Positions 1 through 12,175 of a DNA stretch of 64,000 nucleotides are shown here, in pieces. The DNA is from Casuarina equisetifolia. Lineage: Eukaryota; Streptophyta; Magnoliopsida; Fagales; Casuarinaceae. How positions within the stretch are numbered: position 1 is the first letter of the stretch; the number at the start of each line of letters is the position of its first letter. Location of the stretch: the NCBI GenBank assembly GCA_028551475.1, contig CM052358.1, positions 3,102,501 through 3,166,500 on the forward strand, read 5' to 3'. The notes beneath the pieces were generated by a model. That model made no database searches. It was not told where the DNA came from and saw nothing but the letters and a program-made list of their open reading frames with translations. The position numbers and the translations under genes are program-made.

Positions 1-1683
1 CAATTAATAAACCGCGACTTTTGAAGTCAACACGTTTTGTCAGGATACAACTGCGATCCAACAGTCAAGAAAGTCGTTTTCGATGTTTTCAATACTTCCC
101 AACAACTCCCGTGGACTATGTCCAATTCTTCTTTCACGTTATATGCTTCTGGTGTATGTTGATTTTCATTGGAGCTGTGCGTATGGACCGGAGTTAGTGT
201 TTGACGCCAACAACCTCTTGAAATGGTAAGCACTTACAAATGCTTTTAACCAATGCATGTTGAAGGAAGAGACGTTCCCCATACTTTTTCTTTACAAACT
301 TATTTGCACTGTTGTTTGAACGCTGGGTTACTTTGATCCAGTGGAAGTCTCTGCAACTTAGAGAAGATCTAAAGAATTACACGTGCCTTAGAGAAAGAGT
401 AAAGGAATAGAAATTTAAGGGGCAAGGTCTGTTTTAAATGATTTCTGGACCTTCCCTTCAGTACTTTTTGTTATAAGTGAGTTACGTGAGTATTTGTGTC
501 GCTGACATGATCACTTGATGGAGTAAAATAGAGAAAGGATTCCTTCTTGTTTATAGGTGTTGTAATTGGAATTCCTGTGATCGGTTCAATAGCTAAAACA
601 TTTTATTGCATATACTCCAGTGGAAATCAATACTGAAAATGTACTTGGGCATTTTGCCACCTCGATTATTTGAGGGGTTATCTAACAACACTTTATGATA
701 TATGAGAGAAACAAGTGCCTTAATGTTATGTTAACTAACTTTGGCATATTTTGTACCCAAAGGTGGCTGAGGGCCTGCTTGTCCAAATTCGACACTCCTC
801 ACCTTCAAAATTTATCTTTACGTAATTGAAAAAAGAATTGAATATTATACAGCCTATAGGGTCTCGATGACAATCGTAATTTTTCTTATTATTTTCTAAT
901 ATGAATTAATACGATAGTATAATTATGTTGCTTTGGAAATGATTTTATCGTTTGGAATTCCTCTGGTTAGTTCCCTTTGTAGGGTTTCGTAACAATCAAT
1001 TAAAAAATGGCATCGTTTTAAAAGGGGAGCAAAACATATGATGCTACCTGACCAAAATAATGAATGTAATTCCAGGTACATGATTTAATCTCCATGAAGG
1101 AAAACTACTCAAATTCCTACGGAAGGACAAAGTAATACGAAGGAAAACTAATTCCAGTTCATATGGAAGGAAACTAGCTTTTCATAATGACATGATTTAA
1201 TCCCTGGCTTAAAATCTTTGAAATTCCACCCCTCAAGGTGAAAGTAGAAATTTTCTGTGCTACTGGTATAATGAAGCACTTCTTGCATGGTATACGAGGA
1301 AAAAAAAATGATGCGTTCTTGGATATAAAATCGTTCTGCCATATCACACCCTAGTCTAAATATCGCCTTCATGGGTGCATAATTTGTGCAAAATATTGAA
1401 CCATTGTACTAGTCATCCTAGTAGGCTTCTCGTACATATTCCATGGCATTTATCAATAAATAACAATGTTGAACCACAGTACTAGTCATTCTGCATCTTT
1501 ACAAATTATTCATCCACTAGTTACCTAAAGAAATCCATGAAATTGGAAACTTATACACTATTGAAACAAAGATATAAATATTAAACGAAGATATGCTAAG
1601 CTTTTAAAAAGGACTAATGTAAGCCAAACCAATTGTCGTATTACATAGAAGAAACTCTTAATTTCTTACAGCTTGTTTAATAA
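1..1683. repeat. Intergenic repeat unit downstream of copy 1
   Basis: No gene is seen here. The whole stretch is a near-identical copy of 48,430-50,097, the spacer between copies 4 and 3. Parts of the same unit recur at 26,460-27,990, 36,230-36,830 and 38,526-39,358. It is therefore the ordinary spacer of the tandem array: the 3' flank of one receptor copy joined to the 5' flank of the next, whose gene would lie to the left of the window. Short ORFs in it are not conserved in frame between copies. Confidence 0.7.
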
Positions 1684-4600
1684 CTATCTAACTTGGGGAG
1701 AGATTTCTGACTCGAGCTGTATGATTCTGGTATCCATCCTTTGGCTTCTTTCCTGAGCCAAACATTCGTTCAGTTCTGCCAATACATGACTCATGTCTGG
1801 CCTTTGGTTTGCAGTTTGTGATGTGCATGACATGGCTATCTCCAAAACTTTCCAAGCAGAAATAGTTTTAAACTCTCCTAATCTTAGATCAACAATGTTT
1901 TGAATATCTCCTCTTTTAACTAGTGGACTTATCCATTCAAGTATGTGATTGTTATTCATAGGGCCTCTCGTTATTATTGCAAGATGACCAGTTATTAGCT
2001 CCAGAAGAACAATTCTAAAGCTATATATGTTGCTTTTCTTGTTGAAGTTTCCAGATACTTGAAATCCATATATACCACACAATTGATTAGATCAATGAGA
2101 GAAACTTGAACTTCATTTCATGCTTAGTTTTGCTTCCATTACACATTTGATGTATTTGGTGAGAGATTTTATAAATTATTTGAACCTTAAATAATAGAAA
2201 TTGGTATCTTGATTTTGTATTGACTTAAGATTAAGTTGTATATTGTGTACATTTGAGTGTATTTAAAGCTTAGAATTCAATAATATATTCCCCATGAGCA
2301 CAATTTATACGATGTAAAAAAATTATGCTAAAAAGCATTTTGTGATGCAAAATTCATAAGAATATCTATACATAATACTTAAACACATCCTTATATAAAA
2401 TATATATATACACTTTAAAATAATAGGTTTGAACACTTACTGAGGGTCAAGGTACCCTAATGTACCAGCTGGCCGAGTTGATATATGAGAATCAGTTTCA
2501 CTTGCAAAGACTTTGGACAATCCAAAATCAGCTATCTTGGCTTGCATGTTTTCATTCAACAAAATGTTGGAAGCTTTCATGTCTCTATGTATTATAGGTG
2601 GCTTGCAACCATTATGTAGATGTTCTAGTCCTGCGTTCCCCCAATAAACCATCGTTCACTTGTTCAAGCACAAAAATAAAAGCCAAAGATTTCAAACATG
2701 AATAATCGTATAATCCATTCCTTTGCATACCATGTGCTGCATCCACGGCACTATGAAGTCTTTCATTCCATTTTAAGATATTGATGTTGGTCGCTGCATC
2801 AGAAATATTTTGAGTTATCTCTTTCAATCGGGCTATAGTTGAGAATTTAGCAATGTTGTAAGAAAATAAAACTATTCGTGGGATATTTGTGAAACATATA
2901 CATTGCTAATCCTAATGAACGACATACGTGGTTCAATTTGTTTTAAACCTTAGATTGGCTTGTTAGTACTTCATGTCTCCCGTCTCTGTTTGTAATACCT
3001 GGTCTCATGTTTTGGATCTTAATCCATAAAAGATTAGCTGGACCTTTTTAGTGGGCTTTTCATCTTTTCCATATTTATTTTCTTCTCTCATTCTAATATG
3101 CCTAATGATAAGAGCAGGCAACATGGGACTGCCTTCCGTAAATATGAATTGGCAAGCTCTGGCACTACAGCTGCACCATCAGAGGTTGCCTGCCCTAACT
3201 TTCAGCATTTTGGTGGTAAATACCTGCTAAATGCTGCTGCAGGTTCCCATTAGCCATGTACTCGTATATCAGTGCCTTCCTCTCACCCTCATCCAACGAG
3301 AGAAACCAAGTTCCTATGATGAACAACCGTTAAGAGTTGTGCCTGCATTTCAAAAGAACGCTTCATGCCAATTTCGATGAAATCATAGTATTTGAAACCT
3401 TGGAGTAAATTAAAACACTAGTTGTAGCATTCTATCTGACCTCTGTTTGAAATTCCTTGTACCCTTGGTTTAATGAAGAAGATAGCAACTTAACAGCAAC
3501 TTTAGTGCCATCTTGCAGTGTGCCAAGGTTCACGCTTCCAAATCCTTCCGCTCCAATGATTGAATTGAAGTTATTAGTTATTCTTAGAACTTCAGAATAA
3601 CTATACCGTCGACCCTTTGGTTTGATGTTGGAACTCACAATTGTATCTACAACAAGGAAGATCAGCTCATTAACGGCATGCACAAATCCACGAGAACATG
3701 TTTCAGGTTTGCATGGGAATATGTATAGTTTGTTATAAAGTATATGTCTATGTCGCTAAACCAATACTTCCAGATGCTAAAGTTACAATGATTAAATCCA
3801 TAGTCCATTGACTCTATAAAGGGAACGCAAAGTAAATCTCTGGCCGATTCTACCAAAGCCGTATGCTGTGACCTCTTAGCGATGTTTTACATTTCTCCAC
3901 TGTATTTTGTTGGAGATGTAATGCTAGAGAAGAAGAAAATGAAGAAAGAAGTACCTTCATGCCTTTTCCTTCTATAAATGGCAAGAGCACTGAAGATGAA
4001 CAGAAGGACCAGCACTGCTACGGACGACGCAACGACTGGGATAATGAACTTAATTTTCTTCTTCCTCTTGCATGAAGCCATTTCACAGAGATCTGGATTT
4101 TCGCCAAATCTTGCATAAAGAACATTAAGGTAAGATCCTGCGGTAAATAATTCTTCAAAAGATAGATCATTCTATCATCATGCGATAAGAATTACAACGT
4201 TAGATACTGAGGGCAGAGATAAATAAAACATGAGGCCAGGATAACTGAAATCAGCTTTATTAAGCAACTGGAAAAATTAAGCATTTGAGACAGAAAGAGA
4301 AGCTAACCTTGAGTCCAATATCCCGTCCTTCGACTTTTCCAGGAGAACCTCAGGAACTGAACCTGTGAGGTTGTTACCCCTCAAATCACTGCAAACATGG
4401 TGTTAGGCAAATCACCACAATTTCCTAAAGCCGCGTAGGTTCAAAATAACTAGATCAAAACTAAACAACTTACAGGGTGCTCAAGTATGACATTTGTGCT
4501 AAAACTTCTGGCACTGGCCCAATTAAGTTATTATATGACAAATCCCTGAAAATAGATAGAATTAGAAAAAATTTGGATAAAAATACTTTCGTGTTTTAAG

Positions 4601-5670
4601 GTCAAAAATTATTTCTGTTCTTGCCACCCTGATATTGGAATATAGGGTAAAAGTTCCTGGTATCATGCCCCAACTTTACTCTCTACACATTAAAACGTTC
4701 ATCAAGAAGATAACCATCTGCCAAGCAGTAATCTTAAGCTGGCGGATGGTCCATTGTTACTGAATCGCGGGTATCTATCACACTTTGGATCAAGACTTAC
4801 AAAGATTGGAGTTCCTTGAGGTTGGAGAATGAAGCTGCAATTGCTCCTGACAATTTACTTGAACTCATGTTCCTGCTTGCAATTATGAAAAGAAGGAAGA
4901 ATTACTTATCACGGTTATTGAATATGCGATTATGCAGTTGTGAAGGGAGTCTCTTCGAGTGAACCATTTCCTAGAATTGCTTTATATTTTCATATCAATA
5001 ATGAAGCCCAAATGGATTTGATGTCCCGAGAGTTAAGGAAGGCTTTCTTTTCCATTAGACAATGATCCATTAATTGAAATTTTACAGCTTGATTAAACAA
5101 GTTTTGATGCATTGGAAATGCACTTACAGTGAGATGATCCTTGGAGGACTGTCGTTACTGCAGTTCAAACCATCCCATGAGAATTCAACTAGGACACGTG
5201 GAACACCTTGCCAGTTTTTACTCACGTTATACAGTTTCTTTATTTCCATGATCGCTCAACTAATGTTTTCAATGAAAAAAAAAAGATAAGATAATAAACA
5301 ATCAGTGAAAAAAATAAGAGGGGGAGCAAGGGGAGAAAGGGGATTCAAAGTACGCGAGATCACATAGAAAAACAAAAAGATGTGACAGTTTGATCAACAA
5401 ATAATTTGCAGCAGTTGCATCAATATGCCTTTCCTATGATGATAACAGCTTGAATGCAGCATGAATCATATCCAAGGCTGGTTACTAAATGCATAAATTC
5501 TATTGTGAGTGGTAACATACAACTCATGATAACACCAGTTTCATCAAATATGTGAGAAAACTTCAAGATTTTTGCAGTTCATTGTAACCTAAAAACTGTA
5601 AAAATTGTGTGAAGTAAGGTGCCTCAATGTGAAATACTCAGTAAAATGGTTTAGTTTCTATTTTGGCAAC

Positions 5671-6325
5671 TGTTAGAAAAACCGAGCTCAAAACCAAGAT
5701 CTTGCTACTCATCTAGAACACAAAGTTTAACACGTAAAACGTATCTGACTTGGAGTTCCTTCTTGTTGACGGATAATTCATCCTAACAAAGGATGATAGC
5801 CAGATTTACTCCCTTGTTCTCTCTAATTTCACTGGCTGATGAGAAAGCTCAGTCTATAAGATTGTGGAGAGGTTGTTCGTAACCAACAGAGGAAGCTTAC
5901 TAGTTATTCGTCCGTCTCTCTCAATATTCTCTTATCAATTCATTATATATATATAATACTTTTATTGTGTACAGTATTGTACACAATGCTTATAAAAACA
6001 TGTTATTGTACATGATATAGTAATAAAGATAGCTATACCTCTTAATCCACCAATATGATCTTCACAAATGTAGACTTATAGTGCATATATTGAGAGGCAA
6101 AGGAGGGATCTTAGCCATATACAAAGTGTGATGCCAATATAGTCCAACTCATCACTGTTCTATACAGCAAACACAAGCCCACACTAGCTAGTCCCATATT
6201 CAATAATAATGGATCCAACATGTCTCATACATATGGACCACAAAACAACTAATAAAACAATTGAAGATAAGCAATAACATTGATATAAGCCCACATAAGT
6301 GAGGACTATTGAAAATAGTCTAACA
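5671..6325 (-). repeat. 3' LTR of the LARD-like element
   Basis: A 655-bp terminal repeat with the inverted ends TGTTAGA and TCTAACA. It pairs with 9,878-10,535. The purine-rich tract abuts its right edge, which makes it the 3' LTR of a minus-strand element. Confidence 0.85.
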
Positions 6326-8489
6326 TTCTCCCACTTGGGCTATAACAATGTGAGTTGCATATAAATTTTTGGAAAACATTGAAGTGTGCAAACAATATTT
6401 CAGTCCTGAGACGATCCTTAAAAATAATTCGATCCTGTAAAGCTTCAAACTCCGAACCATGCCATTAGCTATATCCTATAAACAACAAAGCAACATCCAT
6501 GATTACAAGAGCCCTCCACTCTACTAATGTGAATTAATATGGTAGTGTGGCAACCTGATGATATAACAAATCTGAATGTATCATCCTTGTTGTCGATCCA
6601 ATTCATCAAATGTCTTGTCCGCAAAATTTGAGCTCAACAACATTATATTACAAGACATTCCAATCTAGTATGGCCTTTAAGTTTAACAAAGTGCCTCGCC
6701 ATACCAAAAGAGATACTGAGATATATATATACAAAGAGATGTGCATGCATGTTTCATATAAAGCACCGATGTGCTTTTCAGGTTATCAACATATGTATAT
6801 ATCTCAAAATTATGTTTACCTCATGGTAAACATCACAGATGCAACAATAGTCCACAGTAAAGACACAAAGAACTCCCACTAATCAACAACATCTCATGAT
6901 GCTCATAGTTTCAAATAAGCGACATGTCTTTACACAATAACAAGGACCAAGTCCTTTAGTAGGATCATACACAAGTAATGCATCTGTAACAACATACTTT
7001 ACTGTGGTGTCACCTGTCTTAAGAAGTATATTATTATATGCTTAGACCTTGAGATATCTCATAAATAACATAAATGATTTTAGCACTATAATATATATTA
7101 AACTGAATAGGTTGAGCAAGACAAACAATTTTGTCAACTTTCTTATGAATCTGACAACTCTCAAAGAGTTCATCAATATTTTATAAGTTCGCCAATAACG
7201 GTATGAGATGAAATTCTTAAGCAACAGCTCTATAGCACGCATAGTCCAAATGGTATACCAAGACAACTGTAATTAATCTACACATTTACAAGTCAAGACA
7301 TAACCTTTTATCCTTTCACAACATGGAGTAACCACAAAATTATTCAAAAGTAATATATCTTTGCAACAAGAAAAGAATCAGGTATACTCCCACTAATCTC
7401 GATATACTCCCACTAATCTTGGGGTATATACAATAATCCATCTTATTTTTCACAAAACCATTTCAAATATCAATGATGTGAAGCCATCCAAACATCATTA
7501 TGTTTCAATGTATGCAACCACAATCTAGATGGAGAATTAGTAATAATATCCACATCATAATCACGTACTCCCAAACTTCATATCACAACTTTATACTTTT
7601 CTTTTCTCTTAAGAAATAATCAAACACAAATAACCATATCGAGAAAAGTCATTAAGGAAAGTGATAAAATAAGAACTTTCACACAACATAATTATATATG
7701 GTCCATTAATATTTATATGAACAACCTCTTATAGGTCACAAGTATATACTGAATTGGTCATTTGTCTTATCCAACATTTCACATAGATCTCTAGATCACG
7801 ATCAAGATAAGGTAAGATCTGCAACTTAATTAGTATGTCTATTATGGGCCTAAAAGCATAGCCAAATCTTTTGTGCTATATTGCATGAGACTTGTCCCCA
7901 GGTAATGTTCTTTTGAGAACATTCTTTACAATACTACAAACAACATAAATTCCATAAGGAGATAAGCATAATTAATAGAATTATCAAACATAATGTAGTT
8001 ACCAACTTTAACTCCATTATAGAACATATTAACAACGGAGTTTTTAACCTCAAAATTATAGACACATCCGTCCAACATATAAAGAAACTAGATTGCATTT
8101 GAACCACAATACGAAGAAATAATTATACAAGCCCATCTAAAAACTAGTGTCCAAAAGCACAAACGTTACTTCAACCTTTCAATGTTTCGAAGTAAAACGT
8201 AGTTAAACTTCTTCTCATGAGCAATAAATTTCAACCATGCTCAACATATCAATGAACATCAGCCTCACCATATCAACAAGTGAGTATTGTCATTTTATCT
8301 ATACGACCAACTTTATGTTTTCCATCCATTACAGAAGTCAGGTCTTTATAAACCTCAATATGTATTATAGTATAGTTGACAAAGGTGACAATAACATCAT
8401 CATCATGTGAGTACTCCAACACAAAGCTCACATACACACCATCATGCAAACACCTGTGGGTAGAATACATGAGATGCAATGTGAAAACC

Positions 8490-8549
8490 CAACAACATAG
8501 CACTCAACAACATAATGCTCAACAACATAGCACTCAACAACATAGTGCT
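8490..8549. repeat. Four-unit 15-bp tandem repeat in the LARD interior
   Basis: Four head-to-tail 15-bp units of the form CAACAACATAGCACT, with small changes at the end of the second and fourth units. It lies in the non-coding interior of the LTR element. A second repeat of 28 bp (core CACCTCCTGTGGGCTG) occurs at 8,649-8,676 and 8,710-8,737, and related CACCTGTGGG cores sit near 8,451 and 8,582. Confidence 0.85.
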
Positions 8550-9877
8550 GGCCATGAGTAAATTCCAATCATTATAGTCTACCACCTGTGGGCTGTATAG
8601 ACCACTTTGACCAGTTTAAACTCACGTAGCATAAATTTCAGTACACAATCACCTCCTGTGGGCTGATAACCATGCACCAAAACAATAACCCTCCAATGTC
8701 AATACATAATCACCTCCTGTGGGCTGATAACCATGCATTAAAATCAGAGTTGTCCCTACAACATGTAATATCGAAATTCCACAATCCAGCCAAGAATGTG
8801 TCACTGTGGTGATCACAACTCAACTAAATCACAAAACCCTCTCTTACTAAGGAACATAAACAATACAATACTTACAATACATCACATAGAGTGCAATTTA
8901 GCATCATGGACTTGGGGCAAACTTAAATGTCCTTAAATTGCAACTTTAATAACATTTAACAAACATTACTATACACGCATGCTAATATCAATAATTACAA
9001 TAACTTTATGGAAGCATGCCTAAATGCGTACAACTGGCCAGTTACTAAAACAATCAAATATGCAAACAAGTGGTGGCCCATCAAAATAAACTTCAAAATA
9101 CAACAAATAATTATATTCATGTACACGGCCTTAACATTTAAATATATAAAAATATATTTTATAAAGAAAATTATCTATCAAGAAACTTTATGGCCATGTA
9201 CAATTATTATCAAGCTTTAACATATAATATTCAATATGTATACAATATAACTTACTGTTAAAGTGACAAATTGGGATTTCGGACCAATTTCGAATCTGGA
9301 AAAATGACACTATAAGACAGATAATAAATTTATAAAACTTTTCACAAAATTTGGAGCTGAACTAACCTTCCACGCGCCCTCACGCGCCTCAACAGTATCT
9401 GCCGGGAAATTTCACCGAGAAAACCGATACAGACCAGTTATGGCATACGATATTTCAGCCGGTCCAGGCCGATACGGCCGGTTCACAGTTGAAATGCCCG
9501 ATTCTCTGGACGATTTCAGTCCCTGCATGTGCGCCAGCCAACGACGAACACCTGCTGGCCCAGAAAAAAGAACACCCGCTCCGTTTGAGCGGTTATCAGC
9601 GGCAATATCCGTTTGAGATCAATATGGGTCGGGTCGACCCGTCTCTGATCGGAAATCCAATGGCGGCAAAAGATAGATCTGGTGCCGATCTAGCCATCAG
9701 TAGCGTCGATTTACTGATTAGTGACCTCTAGGTGCAGGGTTCGGCCAATATGGGTACTTGGATACCCACGAACCCGAAATTACAAAACCATGTTTTCTTT
9801 CCAGAATCCCGTTTTTCTGCTCAATTTTTGACAAACTTGTGCTCTAGATGGAAGCTAAACGCTGCTCTGATACCAAA

Positions 9878-10535
9878 TGTTAGAAAACCCGAGCTCAAAA
9901 CCAAGATCTTGCTACTTATCTAGAACACAAAGTTTAACACATAGAACATACCTGATTTGGAGTTCATTCTTGTTGACGGATAATTCATCCTAACTAAGGA
10001 TGATAGCCATATTTACTCCCTTGTTCTCTCTAATTTCACTGGCTGATGAGAAAGTTCAGTCTACAAGATCGTGGAGAGGTTGTTCGTAACCAACAGGGGA
10101 AACTTACTAATTTTTCGTCCGTCTCTCTCAACATTCTCTTGTCAATTCATTATATATATAATACTTTTACTGTGTACAGTATTGTACACAATGCTTATAA
10201 AAACATGTTATTGTACATGATATAGTAATAAAGATAAATATACAACACCTTTTAATCCACCAATATAATCTTCATAAATATAGACTCATAGTACATATAT
10301 TGAGAGGCAAAAGAGGGATCTTAGCCATATATAAAGTGTGCTGCTAATATAGTTCAACTCATCACTATTCTATACAGCAAACACAAGTCTACACTAGCAA
10401 ATCCCATATTCAACAATAATGGATCCAACATGTCTCATACATATGGATCACAAAACAACTAATAAAACAATTGAAGATAAGCAATCACATTGATATAAAC
10501 CCACATAAGTGAAGACTATTAAAAATAGTCTAACA
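9878..10535 (-). repeat. 5' LTR of the LARD-like element
   Basis: A 658-bp terminal repeat matching 5,671-6,325. The tRNA-Met primer-binding site (plus strand GCTCTGATACCA) lies just left of it, which fixes it as the 5' LTR. Confidence 0.85.
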
Positions 10536-12175
10536 GCAAGAACAAAAGAGGTTCATTTGTAAAGATCCTGTTTATAGAACACAGGTCTACATCAAGCCTT
10601 GTTTAGTTGGGGAAGTGTCTTTACATATGGCATTGACAACTTATAGATAGCATGTGCATTTGTACAATGGCAATATCAATAACAATTCCCTGTAAAAGAA
10701 AAAGAAACATACCATCTTCTGTAGCAGTAGGTTTATATGGGAGCTCTTTAAGCACAACTGTCTCAAAGGCGGTGAGGATTGGAGGAAGCTTGGATCCGTG
10801 AACTGCCATTATTGAAAAGTGCAGCCGACTTCCCGTAATTGGTGGATCATCTTGGACTATGGTTATTGGTTTCAGATAATCAAGCTTAACAAATTCTGTC
10901 ATATTGCGCTCACCTTTCAAACTAATTGCCAATTCCCTTTGCTGGCCGGCCTTGAGCTCCTCAATCTCAGCAGAGTGGAAGTAAACATAAACTTTAGAAT
11001 CAGAGCTCGGTGGATTCCAGTATAAGTCCAAGGGATTACTAGCGTTCTGTGTCTCGCAAACAGTCCTCATCACTTCGGTTCGTAATATATACGCATCATC
11101 GATGCTCTGGGTGTAAATGGTGGAGTCCGTGGAAATTGAAATTAAATCATCATATGATTCTGGAAATCCAATAGCGATCATAAACATCAGCCGGATACCT
11201 GATTGGAAGAAAATATCAAAATTGATCCTATGACATGATTTTCGTTCAACATTTCAAAAGGGAAAGTTATTAAAAAATGATGACCGGAAAATGTTGCATA
11301 AATTTGAAAGATCAGTTGTCAGCCATCAAAGTTTAGGGGTGTTACAAATAAAACAATCTTGCAAAGAAAATTGGTAAGATAGTAAGACTAAACTCATTTC
11401 TCTTAGCATAGAAGATGAATATTATAAAACTGTATACTCTTGAAGATGTAAAAGTTATAGTAAAATAAAATACATGTCAAATATTCTTTGATTATTCCAT
11501 AAAATAAAGTCTGCCGATGTTGTTGAACAATATTCAGTGCTTTAGGGCATTTTCTTGGGGAAAATTATTAAGGAAAAAAAAAAAGGAAGCTAAAGACAAC
11601 GAACAAGACACAAATAGGAGATGTCGAGATGATATATTTGACTCACCCGAGTCCTGATTCATTTGTTTCCCGGCCAATATCGTATTGCCTTATGTTTGCG
11701 AGAGCTCCAACTTCGGTACAATAAATGGAATTATCCAAAGACCATAGCTCCAAGGATGTAATATAATGTGTCCCTTAATCAATATTGACAAGACACACAT
11801 CTATATAATCCATTAAGGGAACATGAATAATATCATAAAAAGTATTTGGTGAATCCACTAATAGCCATTTATTGACCCGAAGATATAGGTCAAATTTTGG
11901 GGTTTGGTCTTTGCCATCGTAATTCTCGTACATGAATTGAGCTCTAATCATATACTTATTGTTTCTTCCTCGCTTTGGTCTCAAGGTATAACTATTCCTT
12001 GTTCCTTCAGGAAAACTTCTTGGTGTCTTTAGCCTTTGTGAATATTCGTCAGACACATCAGGAGATATTATACTGGGTACTCCAGTATCTATTAGTTCTT
12101 TATTTGAAATGTAAGGAATACCCGTTTCATCGTCGGTGTAATCTTCATTGCTGCCACAGTTAATGCCGATGAAAC

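Larger units (their letters stand above)
5671..10535 (-). mobile_element. Non-autonomous LTR retrotransposon (LARD-like), inserted in copy 1
   Basis: Two direct LTRs, 5,671-6,325 and 9,878-10,535, each begin TGTTAGA and end TCTAACA. Beside the right LTR is a primer-binding site complementary to initiator tRNA-Met (minus strand TGGTATCAGAGC), and beside the left LTR is a purine-rich tract (AAGTGGGAGAA), so the element points left. It is flanked by GCAAC and GCAAG, a 5-bp target duplication with one mismatch. The matching site in copy 4 (near 54,105) is empty. The 3.55 kb interior is AT-rich and shows no recognisable gag, protease, integrase or reverse transcriptase, so it is a LARD-type derivative, probably of the Ty1/copia order given the primer site. 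The ends look whole. The LTRs differ at roughly 6-7% by eye, which suggests an age of several million years. Confidence 0.85.
1684..12175 (-). pseudogene. Copy 1: malectin-LRR receptor kinase pseudogene, split by an LTR element
   Basis: This is a decayed LRR-I receptor kinase. Exons by homology to copy 3: malectin 11,647-12,175 and 10,713-11,198; hinge exon 5,128-5,259; LRR exons between about 4,310 and 4,870; membrane exon 3,950-4,110; kinase exons within 3,230-3,630; HRD/DFG exon about 2,440-2,630; last exon 1,684-2,065. Damage: an in-frame TAA in the malectin domain after VCLVNID, a +1 shift after DVYDRYW (both shared with copy 4), a 1-bp loss in the hinge exon, an 8-bp loss in the second kinase exon that creates a stop after LVG, and AG changed to GG at the last acceptor. 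The P-loop reads [10 protein letters not shown] instead of [10 protein letters not shown], and the conserved SDxYSFG reads SNIYSFR. No signal-peptide exon is present. Introns 3 and 4 hold a 4.9 kb retroelement insertion. It was clearly a receptor gene and clearly makes no receptor now. Confidence 0.88.

Noticed and set aside
7384-7420. Two near-identical TATACTCCCACTAATCT units
   Set aside because: Considered as a regulatory or CRISPR-like repeat, but there are only two adjacent units in a retroelement interior, with no spacers.
6610-9923. Short ORFs inside the LTR element
   Set aside because: None shows gag, protease, integrase or reverse transcriptase motifs, and composition matches the surrounding AT-rich non-coding interior.
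10819-11025. Plus-strand ORF repeated at 54,385-54,591
   Set aside because: It is the antisense shadow of the malectin exon of copies 1 and 4; its conservation follows from the exon itself.
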